Shown here in pieces: positions 17,001 through 24,950 of a DNA stretch of 41,504 nt. Location: assembly GCA_946188395.1 (NCBI GenBank), contig CAMHUU010000023.1:1-41504 (forward strand), written 5' to 3'. This stretch comes from an uncultured Prevotellaceae bacterium (GTDB lineage Bacteria > Bacteroidota > Bacteroidia > Bacteroidales > Bacteroidaceae). Under the pieces are notes generated by a model. The model worked only from the letters and a program-made list of their open reading frames with translations, did no database searches and had not been told where the DNA came from. Position 1 is the first letter of the stretch. Each line of letters begins with the position of its first letter. A program made the translations under genes and the position numbers.

Positions 17001-17268
17001 CGTCGAGACTGCCTTCACGGCTGGAGGCGAAAGCAATGTGCTGTCCGTCGGGACTCCACACGGGATAGGCATCGTAGGCTGCGTTGGTAGTCAGCTGACG
17101 AGCTTGTCCACCCGTGACAGGAACCGTAAACAGGTCGCCTTTATACGAAAATGCGATGGTCTTTCCATCCGGTGAGATGGCGGGGAAGCGCAGCCATAGA
17201 GGATTCTCCTGTGCAGCGCAGAACATGGTAACCACCAACAATATGGCGGTCGAGAATAGTTTTTTCAT
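14032..17268 (-). CDS. Tricorn-like S41 family protease with beta-propeller and PDZ domains
   Basis: A 1078-residue exported protease. The signal peptide is MKKLFSTAILLVVTMFCAAQ. Residues ~25-550 hold many TolB/WD40-like propeller blades (FPAISPDGKTIAFSYKG, PVWSPDGQHIAFASS, VSFSPDGRSLVYAAE). A Lys/Ala-rich linker (~553-600) follows, then a second partial beta region, a PDZ domain (~770-860: GCIIEQIDGNAIKAGEDYNW) and the S41 domain (ELNGSHTGARF with a candidate His; RRGVIVDERYNGGG; NEDCYSNGSGFPWVYRE with the candidate Ser; AGTATS). Where Tricorn has Ser-Asp the motif here has Ser-Asn. It probably degrades peptides in the periplasm. It lies 9 bases after the pectinesterase gene, so the two are co-transcribed. 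Confidence 0.88.
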   Translation of the reverse strand: MKKLFSTAILLVVTMFCAAQENPLWLRFPAISPDGKTIAFSYKGDLFTVPVTGGQARQLTTNAAYDAYPVWSPDGQHIAFASSREGSLDVWLIARQGGTPQRLTTHSNNERPIAFLDNDHVLFSTSLMATAQTSLLPESVFPQVYEVSTKGGRPRLFSIITMEDISIRANGDMLYHDCKGYEDSFRKHHQSAITRDIWLKSGDSFKRLTAFRGEDRSPVWAPDGQSFYYLTERDGTFNVWKRQLDGSNEQQVTRHEKNPVRFLTASTDGTLCYAYDGEIYTYHNGQEQKVNISIVADSNDKDIIRSINTIGATEISLSPEGKEVAFIMHGDVYVTSVEYKTTRQITNTPQQERNVSFSPDGRSLVYAAEREGVWQIYRATIKNKGEKLFTYASDIEEERLTTTNLTSQQPQFSPDGKEIAFFENRGDLRVMNLDTKAVRTVLDGKYQYSYSDGDLWFEWSPDSRWLLASYIGTGGWHSPDVALVNASGNGEVHNLTNSGYSDTNAKWALDGKAIIYSSDRAGYRSHGSWGAEEDVYIMFFDLDAYERFRMSKEEKALYDDAEKEAKKAEKDTAKDAKTSGKGKSAKGKAKPADKPQKPALQFDLDNARDRIIRLTANSTHLGDAILSPGGDTLYYQVTFEDGYDLWRHTMREEKTELVMKGVGRGNMEADKGFKNLFLVSRGIKKLDLAKSKSETVSFEAPFAWKPYEERQYLFDHVWRQVADKFYDPQIHGVDWEGYRKTYERFLPHINNNYDFKDMLSEMLGELNGSHTGARFYPDGATLKTADLGLFFDTAYDGDGLKVQEVIKRGPFAVKKTGVTPGCIIEQIDGNAIKAGEDYNWMLDGKAGKPVRVTVRKPEGGKTFEVVVKPVSQSQLSDLIYKRWVDRNRQLVDSLSGGQVAYVHIKSMNSEGFRQVYSDLLSDKNRNRRGVIVDERYNGGGWLHDDLCTLLGGRLYHNFVPRDRYVGRDPLNKWVAKSCVLMNEDCYSNGSGFPWVYRELGIGKLIGTPVAGTATSVWWETLMDRSLVFGIPQVGKKDMKGQYMENQELLPDIEVYNTPEDYINGRDPQLEAAIREMMK

Positions 17269-17277
17269 AAGTTATTG

Positions 17278-18273
17278 TTATAAATCAGGGTTCCAATTGT
17301 CGTTAATGCTGAAGACATGCTCCAGGGTAATCTGCTGGGCTTCCTTCTTGGTAAGCTGTCGGCTCCAGGCTACGCGTTGGCCAGTAGTAGCACCTTCTCC
17401 GCGGTTGTTGTACTCCATGTAGCGGGCTGTCTTGACAGCCTCGGGGCGCCACTGGTGCCAGCCTTCAGGACGAATCTGATGGGGTAGGTCGCAATTCATA
17501 AACAGCGTATAGCCGTAGTCGCGCCAAGGACGTCCAAGATAGACTTTGCTGACATTCTGGTCGCAGGTGATGGTACAATTATTAAATATGTATCCGTAGG
17601 GCGATTCCCTGGGCGTCGACGCTGCCGTAATGTACGAATCGGCTTTGCAGAAAATCTGACAGCCCTCGAACCATGCCGTCGAAGGGCCGAAGATGAAGTC
17701 GGTAGTTCCCTCGATGTAGCAGTTCTTGAACAGTAGGCGCGTCTGGGCGTTACCTGTATAAATGGTGTCCTGGTGTCCCAGGAAACGACAGTTGATGAAC
17801 GTCAGACGGTCGCCCTCGGTATGCAATGCCACAGCCTGTCCCAGACGTGCGGAGTTGTTTTCGATGGTGATGTTCTTCAGTGTTATCTTGTTGCCCTGAA
17901 TCTTCAGCGTGAAGGTGCGGAAGGTGCCAATCTTCTGGGCAGGACCTTCAGCGGTTAGCGGGGTGATGTCGGCCTTGATGTTTGCGTGGTCGTCCCACGT
18001 GATGACGGTCTGGTCGCGGTCCTCACCGCAAATCTCGATATTGGTCAGCCACTGGGGGATGACAAGTTTTTCTTTATACGTGCCTTTCTTGACGTAGATA
18101 ACCTTGTGGTATTCCATGAAGGCGCGGCACACCTCGATGGCTTCACCGATGTTGCGGAACTGCCCTGTACCGTCGCGGCTTACCACAAGGGTGTCAGGGT
18201 TGTCGTAAGACTTTTGGGCCTGTGCCGTCAGCATTGCACTAAAGGCCACGATGATTGTCAGTAGTCGTTTCAT
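17278..18273 (-). CDS. Pectinesterase (carbohydrate esterase family 8)
   Basis: A 331-residue secreted right-handed beta-helix enzyme that removes methyl esters from homogalacturonan. The signal peptide is MKRLLTIIVAFSAMLTAQAQ. All CE8 motifs are present: GQAVAL (145-150), GHQDT with acid/base D169, TDFIFG with nucleophile D192, and LGRPWR (246-251). Length is typical of a single-domain enzyme. Together with the GH28 polygalacturonase domain near 39 kb it covers pectin demethylation and backbone cleavage, though the genes are 20 kb apart. The octamer array at 18291-18322 separates it from relA/spoT. Confidence 0.94.
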   Translation of the reverse strand: MKRLLTIIVAFSAMLTAQAQKSYDNPDTLVVSRDGTGQFRNIGEAIEVCRAFMEYHKVIYVKKGTYKEKLVIPQWLTNIEICGEDRDQTVITWDDHANIKADITPLTAEGPAQKIGTFRTFTLKIQGNKITLKNITIENNSARLGQAVALHTEGDRLTFINCRFLGHQDTIYTGNAQTRLLFKNCYIEGTTDFIFGPSTAWFEGCQIFCKADSYITAASTPRESPYGYIFNNCTITCDQNVSKVYLGRPWRDYGYTLFMNCDLPHQIRPEGWHQWRPEAVKTARYMEYNNRGEGATTGQRVAWSRQLTKKEAQQITLEHVFSINDNWNPDL

Positions 18274-18290
18274 TTCGTTTGTTTTGTTTA

Positions 18291-18322
18291 TGTCGTTATG
18301 ACGTTATAACGTTATTTCGTTA
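18291..18322. repeat. Octamer tandem array between relA/spoT and pectinesterase genes
   Basis: Four octamers of the form NNNCGTTA: TGTCGTTA, TGACGTTA, TAACGTTA, TTTCGTTA. They lie between the relA/spoT stop (18334) and the pectinesterase ATG (18273), i.e. in the pectinesterase leader. A related octamer array is at 31140-31171. Confidence 0.7.
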
Positions 18323-18333
18323 TTACGAGAATC

Positions 18334-20595
18334 TTACATAATCTGCGTAATCTCCTGAATACCCTCTATCTTCTTCAGCTCGTCCATGATAATCTTAACG
18401 TCGTCGCGGTCGTGGACGCGCAGCTCGATGCTGCCGTCGAATACACCGTCCTCGGCGCTGATGGTGAGTTTGTGGATGTTGACGTTCATCTGCGAGGTGA
18501 TAACCCGCGATACGTCCACCAGAATACCCATGCGGTCGATGCCCTGAATACGGACCGTGGCATCGAAGAAAATCTTACGGTGCATGTCCCATTTTGCGTC
18601 GAGGATATGATTGCCGAAGCCGCTCTTCAGCTTGTCGGCCACAGGACAGGCACGCTTGTGAATCTCAATCTGGTGTTTGTTGTCGATGTACCCCAGGATG
18701 TCGTCGCCAGGAATAGGATGGCAGCAGTGCTTGAACTTATACTGCCCGATGGTCTCTTCGCTGATGAAGATAGGCTTCTTGCGGTTGAACTTCTCGGGTA
18801 CGACGAACAGTTCCTGCTGTTCGCCGGCACCCTGCTTCTTGGCTTTGTTGCGTCCTAGGAAGGGTACCAGCTTGCGCCAGCCCCTGCTGCCCACCTTGCC
18901 GCTCAGCTCGTCGAGGTCTTTCTCGCCCAGCAGGATGGTCTTTTCACCCAGTGCCTGGAAGAATTTCTCACGATTGCTCACCTCGTGGAAACTGGCCAGC
19001 TGGTCGACAATCTCCAACGTATATTCTATCTGGTTCTTCTGTAGGAACTCCTTCAGGATGTCGTCGCCCTTCTTCTGTGTTTCACGGCTGTTTCGACGCA
19101 GTACGGCCTGAATCTTACCCTTCGCCTTAGCTGTCGACACGAAATTAATCCATGCGGGCTGTACGTGTTGCGACTTCGACGTCAGGATTTCCACCTGGTC
19201 GCCGCTCTCCAACTTATGGCTCAGCGGTACCAACTTGTGGTTTACCTTGGCTCCGATGCAGTGTGAGCCGAGGAAGGTATGGATGGAGAAGGCGAAGTCG
19301 AGTGCCGTACAGCCTGCTGGCATGGTCTTGATTTCACCTTTTGGGGTAAAGACGAAAATTTCCGACGCAAAGAGGTTCAACTTGATGGCGTCAAGGAAAT
19401 CCATGGCATCAGGCTGTGGGTCGTCCAGAATCTCTTTGATGGTTCGTAGCCATTCGTTCAGTTCGTTCTCGTCCTCTGAGAATTCAGCCTGTTCGCCGTC
19501 CTTGTATTTCCAATGAGCAGCAAATCCCTGTTCAGCAATCTCGTCCATACGGTCGGAGCGAATCTGGACTTCTATCCATCGTCCCTGTTTCGACATGAGT
19601 GTGACGTGCAGGGCCTGATATCCGTTGGCCTTGGGGTGCGACAACCAGTCGCGTAGGCGGTCGGGGTGGCTCTTGTAGATTTTCGAGATGGCGACGTAGA
19701 TGTTGAAACACTCGTTGATTTCCTCCTCGCGTTTGTCGGGGGTAAAGATGATGCGTACGGCGAGGATGTCATAGATTTCCTCAAACGTCACACGCTTGTT
19801 TTGCATTTTCGTCCATATGGAGTAGGGCGTCTTGACGCGTTCCTTGATGATGTATTTAATGCCCATCTCCTTAAGCGACGCCTCGATAGGTGCAGTAAAC
19901 TGGTCGAACAGCTCACGGCGCGACGCCTCGGTATTTTTTAGCTTGTCCTTGATGCTGGCATACTCTTCAGGATGTTCGTATTGGAAGGAGAGGTTCTCCA
20001 GTTCCGACTTTACCTTATAGAGACCCAGACGGTTGGCCAACGGGGCATAGATGTAAAGCGTCTCGCCGGCAATCTTGTATTGCTTGTTGGCAGGTTGCGA
20101 CTCCAACGTGCGCATGTTGTGAAGGCGGTCGCAAATCTTGATGAGGATGACGCGGATGTCCTCGCTCATCGTCAATAGCAGCTTTTTGAAATTCTCAGCC
20201 TGTGCTGAGGCCTGTTCGCCAAAGATGCCACCGCTGATCTTGGTCAGCCCATCGACAATCTGGGCGATTTTGGGACCGAAAATGTTGGATAGGTCCTCAG
20301 TGGTGTAGTCGGTGTCCTCGACCACGTCGTGCAAAAGGGCAGCGCAAATACTGGTAGATCCCAGCCCCACCTCTTCGCAGGCTATCTGGGCAACGGCAAT
20401 GGGGTGCATGATGTATGGTTCGCCACTCAATCGCCTAACGCCTTTATGGGCCTGCTTGGCAAAATTGAATGCCTTGGTGATGATATCCACCTTCTGTCTG
20501 TGGCGTGAGGCCGAATAGCTGTCCAGCAGTCGCTGGAACGCGGCATTTACCAGTTTCTCGTCAGCCTCTTCCTGAATCATCATGTCCTCGTCCAT
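18334..20595 (-). CDS. rsh: Bifunctional (p)ppGpp synthetase/hydrolase (RelA/SpoT)
   Basis: A 753-residue stringent-response enzyme. The N-terminal HD hydrolase domain has HD at 89-90 (LLHDVVEDTD) and MRTLESQP after the DRLHN motif; the synthetase domain follows (VKTPYSIWTKMQNK, DILAVRIIF, HPKANGYQALHVTL). Then come TGS (IFVFTPKGEIKTMPAGCTALDFAF), a zinc-finger-like region with HCCHPIPGDDI, and a C-terminal ACT domain (ATVRIQGIDRMGILVDVSRVI). Both catalytic domains look intact, as expected for the single Rsh of many Bacteroidota. It starts three bases after the lytic transglycosylase stop, in the parA-parB-DUF5683-transglycosylase-rsh gene order that I believe is common in this group. Confidence 0.96.
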   Translation of the reverse strand: MDEDMMIQEEADEKLVNAAFQRLLDSYSASRHRQKVDIITKAFNFAKQAHKGVRRLSGEPYIMHPIAVAQIACEEVGLGSTSICAALLHDVVEDTDYTTEDLSNIFGPKIAQIVDGLTKISGGIFGEQASAQAENFKKLLLTMSEDIRVILIKICDRLHNMRTLESQPANKQYKIAGETLYIYAPLANRLGLYKVKSELENLSFQYEHPEEYASIKDKLKNTEASRRELFDQFTAPIEASLKEMGIKYIIKERVKTPYSIWTKMQNKRVTFEEIYDILAVRIIFTPDKREEEINECFNIYVAISKIYKSHPDRLRDWLSHPKANGYQALHVTLMSKQGRWIEVQIRSDRMDEIAEQGFAAHWKYKDGEQAEFSEDENELNEWLRTIKEILDDPQPDAMDFLDAIKLNLFASEIFVFTPKGEIKTMPAGCTALDFAFSIHTFLGSHCIGAKVNHKLVPLSHKLESGDQVEILTSKSQHVQPAWINFVSTAKAKGKIQAVLRRNSRETQKKGDDILKEFLQKNQIEYTLEIVDQLASFHEVSNREKFFQALGEKTILLGEKDLDELSGKVGSRGWRKLVPFLGRNKAKKQGAGEQQELFVVPEKFNRKKPIFISEETIGQYKFKHCCHPIPGDDILGYIDNKHQIEIHKRACPVADKLKSGFGNHILDAKWDMHRKIFFDATVRIQGIDRMGILVDVSRVITSQMNVNIHKLTISAEDGVFDGSIELRVHDRDDVKIIMDELKKIEGIQEITQIM

Positions 20596-20598
20596 AGC

Positions 20599-21942
20599 TT
20601 ATCTCCTTCTTCTTTTTTTGCTTGTTGACTTCCGTTTTGTCGTGGCGCGTTTCTTAGACGTAGCGGCCTTCTTGCGGGTAGCCGTAGTACGCCCTCTCTT
20701 GGCACGTGCCGAACGCTTGGTGACACGACCCTTCTTGCCGCGTGCGTAGCGCTTGCTCTTATGATAGTAGGTCGGCACGTCGTCCCTGACATCGACCTGT
20801 GTCCGCTTGTTAAACAGTTCGTCGCTCTTGTAGTTATAGACGGAATCCTCCATATCGATGAACTTGCCTACCTCGGTCTGTGGCAGACGCAGTGCACAGG
20901 GCTCTGTGGCGCCAGGCAGCACGTCGCGGCGATACATGGGATTCAACGAGCGCAGCAGATCGATATTGATGCCTACGACCTCGGCCACCTGCTCCAGATG
21001 CAGGTTACGGCTCACCATGACAGTATCAGTCTTCGCGGGCAGACGGGTCGACATGGGACAGATATTGTGCTGCGAGTAATAGGTCATGATGTAGTTGGCT
21101 GCAATGAATGCTGGCACGTAGCCGCGTGTTTCGCGAGGCAGATAGGGGTAGATGTGCCAGTAATCCTTAATGACAGGAGCAACCTCACCATCCTGATTCT
21201 TTGCGGTAGCAGGATTGGCACGTCGGATAGCCTTGTTGATATTCTCTGGTCCGCAGTTGTAGGCAGCAATGACGAGATTCCAGTCGCCGAATATCTTGTA
21301 GAGGTCCTTCAGATAGCGTGCTGCCGCATACGATGACTTCACGGGGTCGCGACGTTCGTCGACCAGCGAGTTCACCTGCAAGCCGTATTGTTTACCAGTA
21401 CCAATCATGAACTGCCACAGTCCTGCTGCTCCCACACGGCTGACGGCTGTGGGGTTCAGAGCCGACTCAATGATGGGCAAGTATTTCAGTTCCAATGGCA
21501 ACTGATACATCTCCAGGGCCTCCTCGAAAATGGGCATGTAAAAGTTCGATGCTCCCAGCATGTAGCTGATGCTACGGCGCAGGCGTCCGCTGTAGCGGTC
21601 AATGAATTTTTGGACTACATCATTGTAGGCCATTTCCATGACGGTGGGAATGCGGCTCAGTCGCTCGATATATTCCTCCTTGGTGTAGGTGGGATTCTCG
21701 TCGCGCATGTTGCAGTCGTTCTCGTCCAGATAGGTCTTGGACATATAGAGGTTCAGCAACGAGTCCAGATCGTACGTCATGGCCTCGGGGAAATCAATGA
21801 TTTCCTCATTGCCTTTCTGGTCGGTTACCACAAGTTCGTCCTCGTCGTCGATGTCGTCCTCGTCATCCACTTCAATCTGTGCCATAGCTCCCGTGGCCGA
21901 CAGCATCATGGCGAGTATCATCAATAGTACTTTCTTGTTCAT
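20599..21942 (-). CDS. Membrane-bound lytic murein transglycosylase (MltD-like, SLT domain)
   Basis: A 447-residue exported muramidase. The signal peptide is MNKKVLLMILAMMLSATGAMAQ, followed by an acidic stretch. The SLT lysozyme-like domain covers ~130-310, with catalytic Glu in LPIIESALNPTAVSRVGAAG, then LWQFMIGTGKQYGL and AAYNCGPENINKAI. A later segment (~310-390) has a LysM-like pattern (SRNLHLEQVAEVVGINIDLLRSLNP). The tail (~395-447) is very rich in Lys/Arg, which could bind anionic wall polymer or nucleic acid. It cleaves the MurNAc-GlcNAc bond. A nonamer array fills the space between the DUF5683 gene and this ATG. Confidence 0.9.
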   Translation of the reverse strand: MNKKVLLMILAMMLSATGAMAQIEVDDEDDIDDEDELVVTDQKGNEEIIDFPEAMTYDLDSLLNLYMSKTYLDENDCNMRDENPTYTKEEYIERLSRIPTVMEMAYNDVVQKFIDRYSGRLRRSISYMLGASNFYMPIFEEALEMYQLPLELKYLPIIESALNPTAVSRVGAAGLWQFMIGTGKQYGLQVNSLVDERRDPVKSSYAAARYLKDLYKIFGDWNLVIAAYNCGPENINKAIRRANPATAKNQDGEVAPVIKDYWHIYPYLPRETRGYVPAFIAANYIMTYYSQHNICPMSTRLPAKTDTVMVSRNLHLEQVAEVVGINIDLLRSLNPMYRRDVLPGATEPCALRLPQTEVGKFIDMEDSVYNYKSDELFNKRTQVDVRDDVPTYYHKSKRYARGKKGRVTKRSARAKRGRTTATRKKAATSKKRATTKRKSTSKKRRRR

Positions 21943-21943
21943 T

Positions 21944-21979
21944 CTAACTTCTTTAACTTCTCTAACTTCTTTAACTTCT
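21944..21979. repeat. Nonamer array in the transglycosylase leader
   Basis: Four 9-bp units, alternating CTAACTTCT and TTAACTTCT, occupy the whole space between the DUF5683 stop (21979) and the transglycosylase ATG (21940-21942). On the mRNA this reads as GAAGTTAAA/GAAGTTAGA. The same array occurs at 23694-23729 and 35178-35221. Confidence 0.85.
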
Positions 21980-22725
21980 CAAAAGTTGAGCGTACAGCTG
22001 ACTCCCAGCGACTGTGCTTCTAGCCAACTGCCTCCCGAATGGTTGGGCAATACGGTGGGCTCCACTTTCAGGCTTAGGTCGCGTGAAATGTCGAACTGCG
22101 AAAGCTCTGCGTCCACGTAGGCATCAATGACTGAGATGGCATAGACACCCAACATGACGAAGAAACTCATGTCGCGCCAGCGGCGGTATTTGTCCTTACG
22201 GTTCTTGAAAATCGTCTTGTAACGTTCCTCGTTGGCTGGGGTAATCTGCTTGCCCAGATGCAGGAATTTGTTGTAGCTGGCCGTTCCTGGATCGTCGTCC
22301 ATGATGTCGAGATAGGCCTGCGAATAGTCCTTATACATCATGTTGTTCCACGTCAGTGCATAGATGCAGCCCATAAATCCGCCATAGATGATGGGCAGTT
22401 TCCAGTATTTGCGGTTGTAGATTTGTCCTGCCCCGGGTAACACCATGGCCAGCCACAAAGCCCGCTGTGGATTTGGTTTCCATGTATTCCAGTCACGTTT
22501 GATACGCTCTCTGCGTTGCTTCTTGACAATGACGGACGACAGCGTGTCTTTTACCAGGTCTGCTGCATCGGCCAATGCCAGCGAGTCAAGGGGTGCCAAC
22601 AACCGTCCGATGCTGTCGCCCGTCTCGATGACGGTCAGCTTCTCCTGCTGGGCATAGCCGTTCAGACCTGCCATCATCAGCACCACCGTCAAGATGTTTC
22701 TAAATATGTATCGTTCAATTCTCAA
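21979..22725 (-). CDS. DUF5683 family envelope protein
   Basis: A 248-residue protein of unknown function. The N-terminus (FRNILTVVLMMAGLNGYAQ) is a signal peptide. The conserved DUF5683 region begins at PNPQRALWLAMVLPGAGQIYNRKYWKLPIIYGGFMGCIYALTWNNMMYKDY (~85-135), which contains one or two membrane-associated helices, and continues with DMSFFVMLGVYAISVIDAYVDAELSQFDIS (~180-210). It sits between parB and the lytic transglycosylase, suggesting a role in chromosome or envelope biogenesis. The stop codon touches the nonamer array. Confidence 0.8.
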   Translation of the reverse strand: MRIERYIFRNILTVVLMMAGLNGYAQQEKLTVIETGDSIGRLLAPLDSLALADAADLVKDTLSSVIVKKQRRERIKRDWNTWKPNPQRALWLAMVLPGAGQIYNRKYWKLPIIYGGFMGCIYALTWNNMMYKDYSQAYLDIMDDDPGTASYNKFLHLGKQITPANEERYKTIFKNRKDKYRRWRDMSFFVMLGVYAISVIDAYVDAELSQFDISRDLSLKVEPTVLPNHSGGSWLEAQSLGVSCTLNF

Positions 22726-22735
22726 ACCCTAATTG

Positions 22736-22770
22736 TCAATTATCAATTGTCAATTATCAATTATCAATTT
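22736..22770. repeat. Heptamer array between parB and the DUF5683 gene
   Basis: Five heptamers: TCAATTA, TCAATTG, TCAATTA, TCAATTA, TCAATTT. The parB stop codon (22764-22766) is inside the array. Confidence 0.85.
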
Positions 22771-23687
22771 GCCCCATCCAGTGCATTCATAATTCTTTCC
22801 AGCTGCTCTTCATTGTCAAACTGGAGGGTAATCTTTCCCTTGCCTTTTGGCGAGTAGGTCATCTGTACCTTGGTCTGGAAGAACTGAGCCAGGCGTTCCT
22901 TCAGGATGTTGAATTCCTCGGGCAGTTGTGCCTTGGCGGCAATTTTGCCTTTGGCGGTCTTGACGTCGTTGCCACTCTTCAGACTCTGAATCAACTCCTC
23001 TACCTTACGCACGGAGTACTGCTGCTGCTGTACCTCCTTGAAGAGCTTAATCTGCTGGGAGGGACTTTCGATAGCCAGCAATGCGCGGGCATGTCCCATT
23101 TCTATCTCGTGGTTCTTCAGTGCCATCTGTACCTGTGCGGGCAGCTTCAGCAGTCGCATATAGTTGGTTACAGCAGCGCGGCTCTTACCCACGCGTTCCG
23201 AAATCTTGGCCTGTGTCATGCCTGTAGTCTCGGCCAGATGCTGGTAGGCCAGTGCAATCTCGATGGCGTTCAGATCCTCGCGCTGGATATTCTCCACGAG
23301 GGCCATCTCCATGGCGTTCTGGTCTTCTACCGTTACGATATAGGCGGGAATCGTGGTCAGTCCGGCCAGCTGCGAAGCTCTCCAACGGCGTTCGCCGGCA
23401 ATAATCTGGTACTTGCTGCCCTCCTGCTTGCGCACGGTAATAGGTTGGATGATGCCCAACTCGCGGATACTGGTAGCCAGTTCCTGCAGGGCGTCCTCGT
23501 CAAATTCACGGCGCGGCTGGTTGGGGTTGGGCTCTATCATGTTGATTTCCACCTCGTTCAGATTCGACGAGCCCTCGGTATGTACCTCGCTATGTGTATC
23601 TATCAGTGCGTCCAGTCCGCGTCCGGCATCGATGTCGTCCAGTCCGCGTCCCAGCACGCTCCTATCGTATTTCTTCTTTACTGCCAT
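22764..23687 (-). CDS. parB: Chromosome-partitioning protein ParB
   Basis: A 307-residue CTP-dependent DNA clamp that loads at parS. The ParB/Sulfiredoxin-like CTPase region has EPNPNQPRREFDEDAL, IRELGIIQPITVR, and YQIIAGERRWRASQLAG (GERR box, ~95-110). The helix-turn-helix is MTQAKISERVGKSRAAVTNYMRLL, and the C-terminal dimerisation segment ends in LERIMNALDGAN. No parS-like palindrome close to TGTTTCACGTGAAACA was seen next to the gene. It is transcribed after parA across a nonamer array. Confidence 0.96.
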   Translation of the reverse strand: MAVKKKYDRSVLGRGLDDIDAGRGLDALIDTHSEVHTEGSSNLNEVEINMIEPNPNQPRREFDEDALQELATSIRELGIIQPITVRKQEGSKYQIIAGERRWRASQLAGLTTIPAYIVTVEDQNAMEMALVENIQREDLNAIEIALAYQHLAETTGMTQAKISERVGKSRAAVTNYMRLLKLPAQVQMALKNHEIEMGHARALLAIESPSQQIKLFKEVQQQQYSVRKVEELIQSLKSGNDVKTAKGKIAAKAQLPEEFNILKERLAQFFQTKVQMTYSPKGKGKITLQFDNEEQLERIMNALDGAN

Positions 23688-23693
23688 TCTTCG

Positions 23694-23729
23694 TTAACTT
23701 CTTTAACTTCTCTAACTTCTTTAACTTCT
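23694..23729. repeat. Nonamer array between parA and parB
   Basis: Four units (TTAACTTCT twice, CTAACTTCT, TTAACTTCT) run from just before the parB ATG (23685-23687) to the parA stop (23729-23731). Confidence 0.85.
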
Positions 23730-24493
23730 CAGCTATTCTTACTAATCAGTTCCTTCGCCAGTGCCAGATGGTTCTTGGCACCTGCCGATTCTGCGTCATA
23801 CAGAATGACGGGCAGTCCGTGCGACGGACTCTCCGACAACTTCACGTTACGCTGGATGACGGTCTTGAACACCAGTTCTTGGAAGTGGCGCTTCACCTCG
23901 TCGTATATCTGGTTGGCCAAACGCAGGCGCGAGTCATACATCGTCAGCAGGAATCCTTCGATCTCCAGTTTCGGATTCAGGCGCTTCTTCACAATCTTGA
24001 TGGTGTTCAGCAACTTCGTGATTCCCTCCAGCGCAAAGTATTCGCACTGCACGGGAATCATAATCGAGTTGGCCGCTGTCAGCGCATTCACGGTGATGAG
24101 ACCCAGCGACGGCGAACAGTCAATCAGGATGAAGTCGTAGTCCTTCACGATAGGCTGCAACATGTTGCTGATCACCTTCTCGCGGTCCGGCATGCCGAGC
24201 ATCTCAATCTCTGCACCCACCAGGTCGATGTGGCTGGGGATGATGTCCAGCCGTTCAATGTCTGTTGTATAGATGGCATCGCGGACGTCAGTCTTGTTGA
24301 TGATGCACTCATAGAGCGAACATTCCACGTCCTGGATGTTGACACCCAGACCACTCGAGGCATTGGCCTGAGGGTCGGCGTCAATCACGAGCACGTTCTT
24401 CTCCAAAGTGGCTAATGAAGCAGCCAAATTAATGGTTGTGGTCGTCTTGCCCACACCACCCTTTTGGTTTGCTAAAGCAATAATCTTTCCCAT
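23729..24493 (-). CDS. parA: Chromosome-partitioning ATPase ParA (Soj)
   Basis: A 254-residue deviant Walker ATPase. The deviant Walker A motif is KGGVGKTTTTINLAA (residues ~10-24), Walker A' is VLVIDADPQANASSGLG, and Walker B is FILIDCSPSLGLITVNAL. Length fits chromosomal Soj without a plasmid-type N-terminal extension. It acts with ParB in origin segregation and can influence DnaA. It heads the leftward parA-parB-DUF5683-transglycosylase-rsh cluster and has a promoter overlapped by a hairpin. Confidence 0.96.
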   Translation of the reverse strand: MGKIIALANQKGGVGKTTTTINLAASLATLEKNVLVIDADPQANASSGLGVNIQDVECSLYECIINKTDVRDAIYTTDIERLDIIPSHIDLVGAEIEMLGMPDREKVISNMLQPIVKDYDFILIDCSPSLGLITVNALTAANSIMIPVQCEYFALEGITKLLNTIKIVKKRLNPKLEIEGFLLTMYDSRLRLANQIYDEVKRHFQELVFKTVIQRNVKLSESPSHGLPVILYDAESAGAKNHLALAKELISKNS

Positions 24494-24525
24494 AATCTAT
24501 CTTGACTTATGTATATAATAGACTG

Positions 24526-24569
24526 CAAAGGTACAAATAAAAAACGGACTGACCAAACCTCAGTCCGTT
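24526..24569 (-). promoter_or_regulatory. parA promoter with -33 inside a hairpin loop
   Basis: The minus-strand -7 TACCTTTG is at 24526-24533 and the -33 TTTG at 24554-24557. A perfect 10-bp stem (24543-24552 with 24560-24569; seven-base loop) encloses the -33 box. Read leftward, the stem is followed by TTTTTT, so it also has terminator form. The CGGACTGACC core is shared with 37346-37370 and 41251-41280. Confidence 0.65.
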
Positions 24570-24690
24570 CTTTTACACCTTTTTATCTTTTTTAGAGAAT
24601 CAGACATTCCCAACTATGCCCCAATTAAGCCGTCTTCTTTGGTTCATTCAGATAGTTCCTTTGCGTCGTTCAGATAGGGCCTTATAGGGT

Positions 24691-24822
24691 ACTCCCTCCG
24701 TCCGAACACGGTGCAAGAGCCGTTGGAACAGGGATTCCGAGCCGGGCTGACAACCGTTTGCGTTAGCCCAAACAACTTTTTGCGCCTACGCAAACGACCG
24801 TTCGCGTATACGCAAAAGCTGT
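24691..24822. repeat. 22-bp-phased palindromic repeat array B
   Basis: Six units of 22 bp start at 24691, 24713, 24735, 24757, 24779 and 24801. The last three are palindrome-like with the shape TTTGCG-N4-CGCAAA (24757-24772, 24779-24794, 24801-24816; one mismatch, none, one mismatch). On the minus strand the first two share CCnTGTTCnnACGG. TCCCTGTTCCAACGG (minus strand, ~24720-24734) matches array A at 3859-3873. The array lies in the 585-base gap between the parA and surE starts. Units diverge too much, and lack spacers, for a CRISPR. Confidence 0.72.
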
Positions 24823-24877
24823 CACCGGATTTTTGAAAGGGGCACTGTTGGGGCGGGGTTGGGGCACCCTTTTTAGC

Positions 24878-24950
24878 AAACATAGCCCCCTCGTAATGCC
24901 TTTATACAGAGGAGAAATCGTAAATTGGGGCGCGGGGGGCTATGTTTTTT
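24878..24950. other. Long-range 13-bp inverted repeat, possible structured transcript
   Basis: AAACATAGCCCCC (24878-24890) and GGGGGCTATGTTT (24935-24947) are perfect reverse complements 44 bases apart, with a T-run after the right arm. A minus-strand -7-like TACCTTTG lies at 24992-24999, so a leftward transcript could include this stem and array B. No gene family is recognised. Confidence 0.35.

Noticed and set aside
22764..24493. A parS site beside parAB
   Set aside because: No sequence close to TGTTTCACGTGAAACA was found by eye; array B palindromes differ in sequence and spacing.
24691..24822. CRISPR array at the 22-bp repeats
   Set aside because: Units are adjoining and degenerate with no conserved repeat separated by unique spacers, and no cas genes are present.
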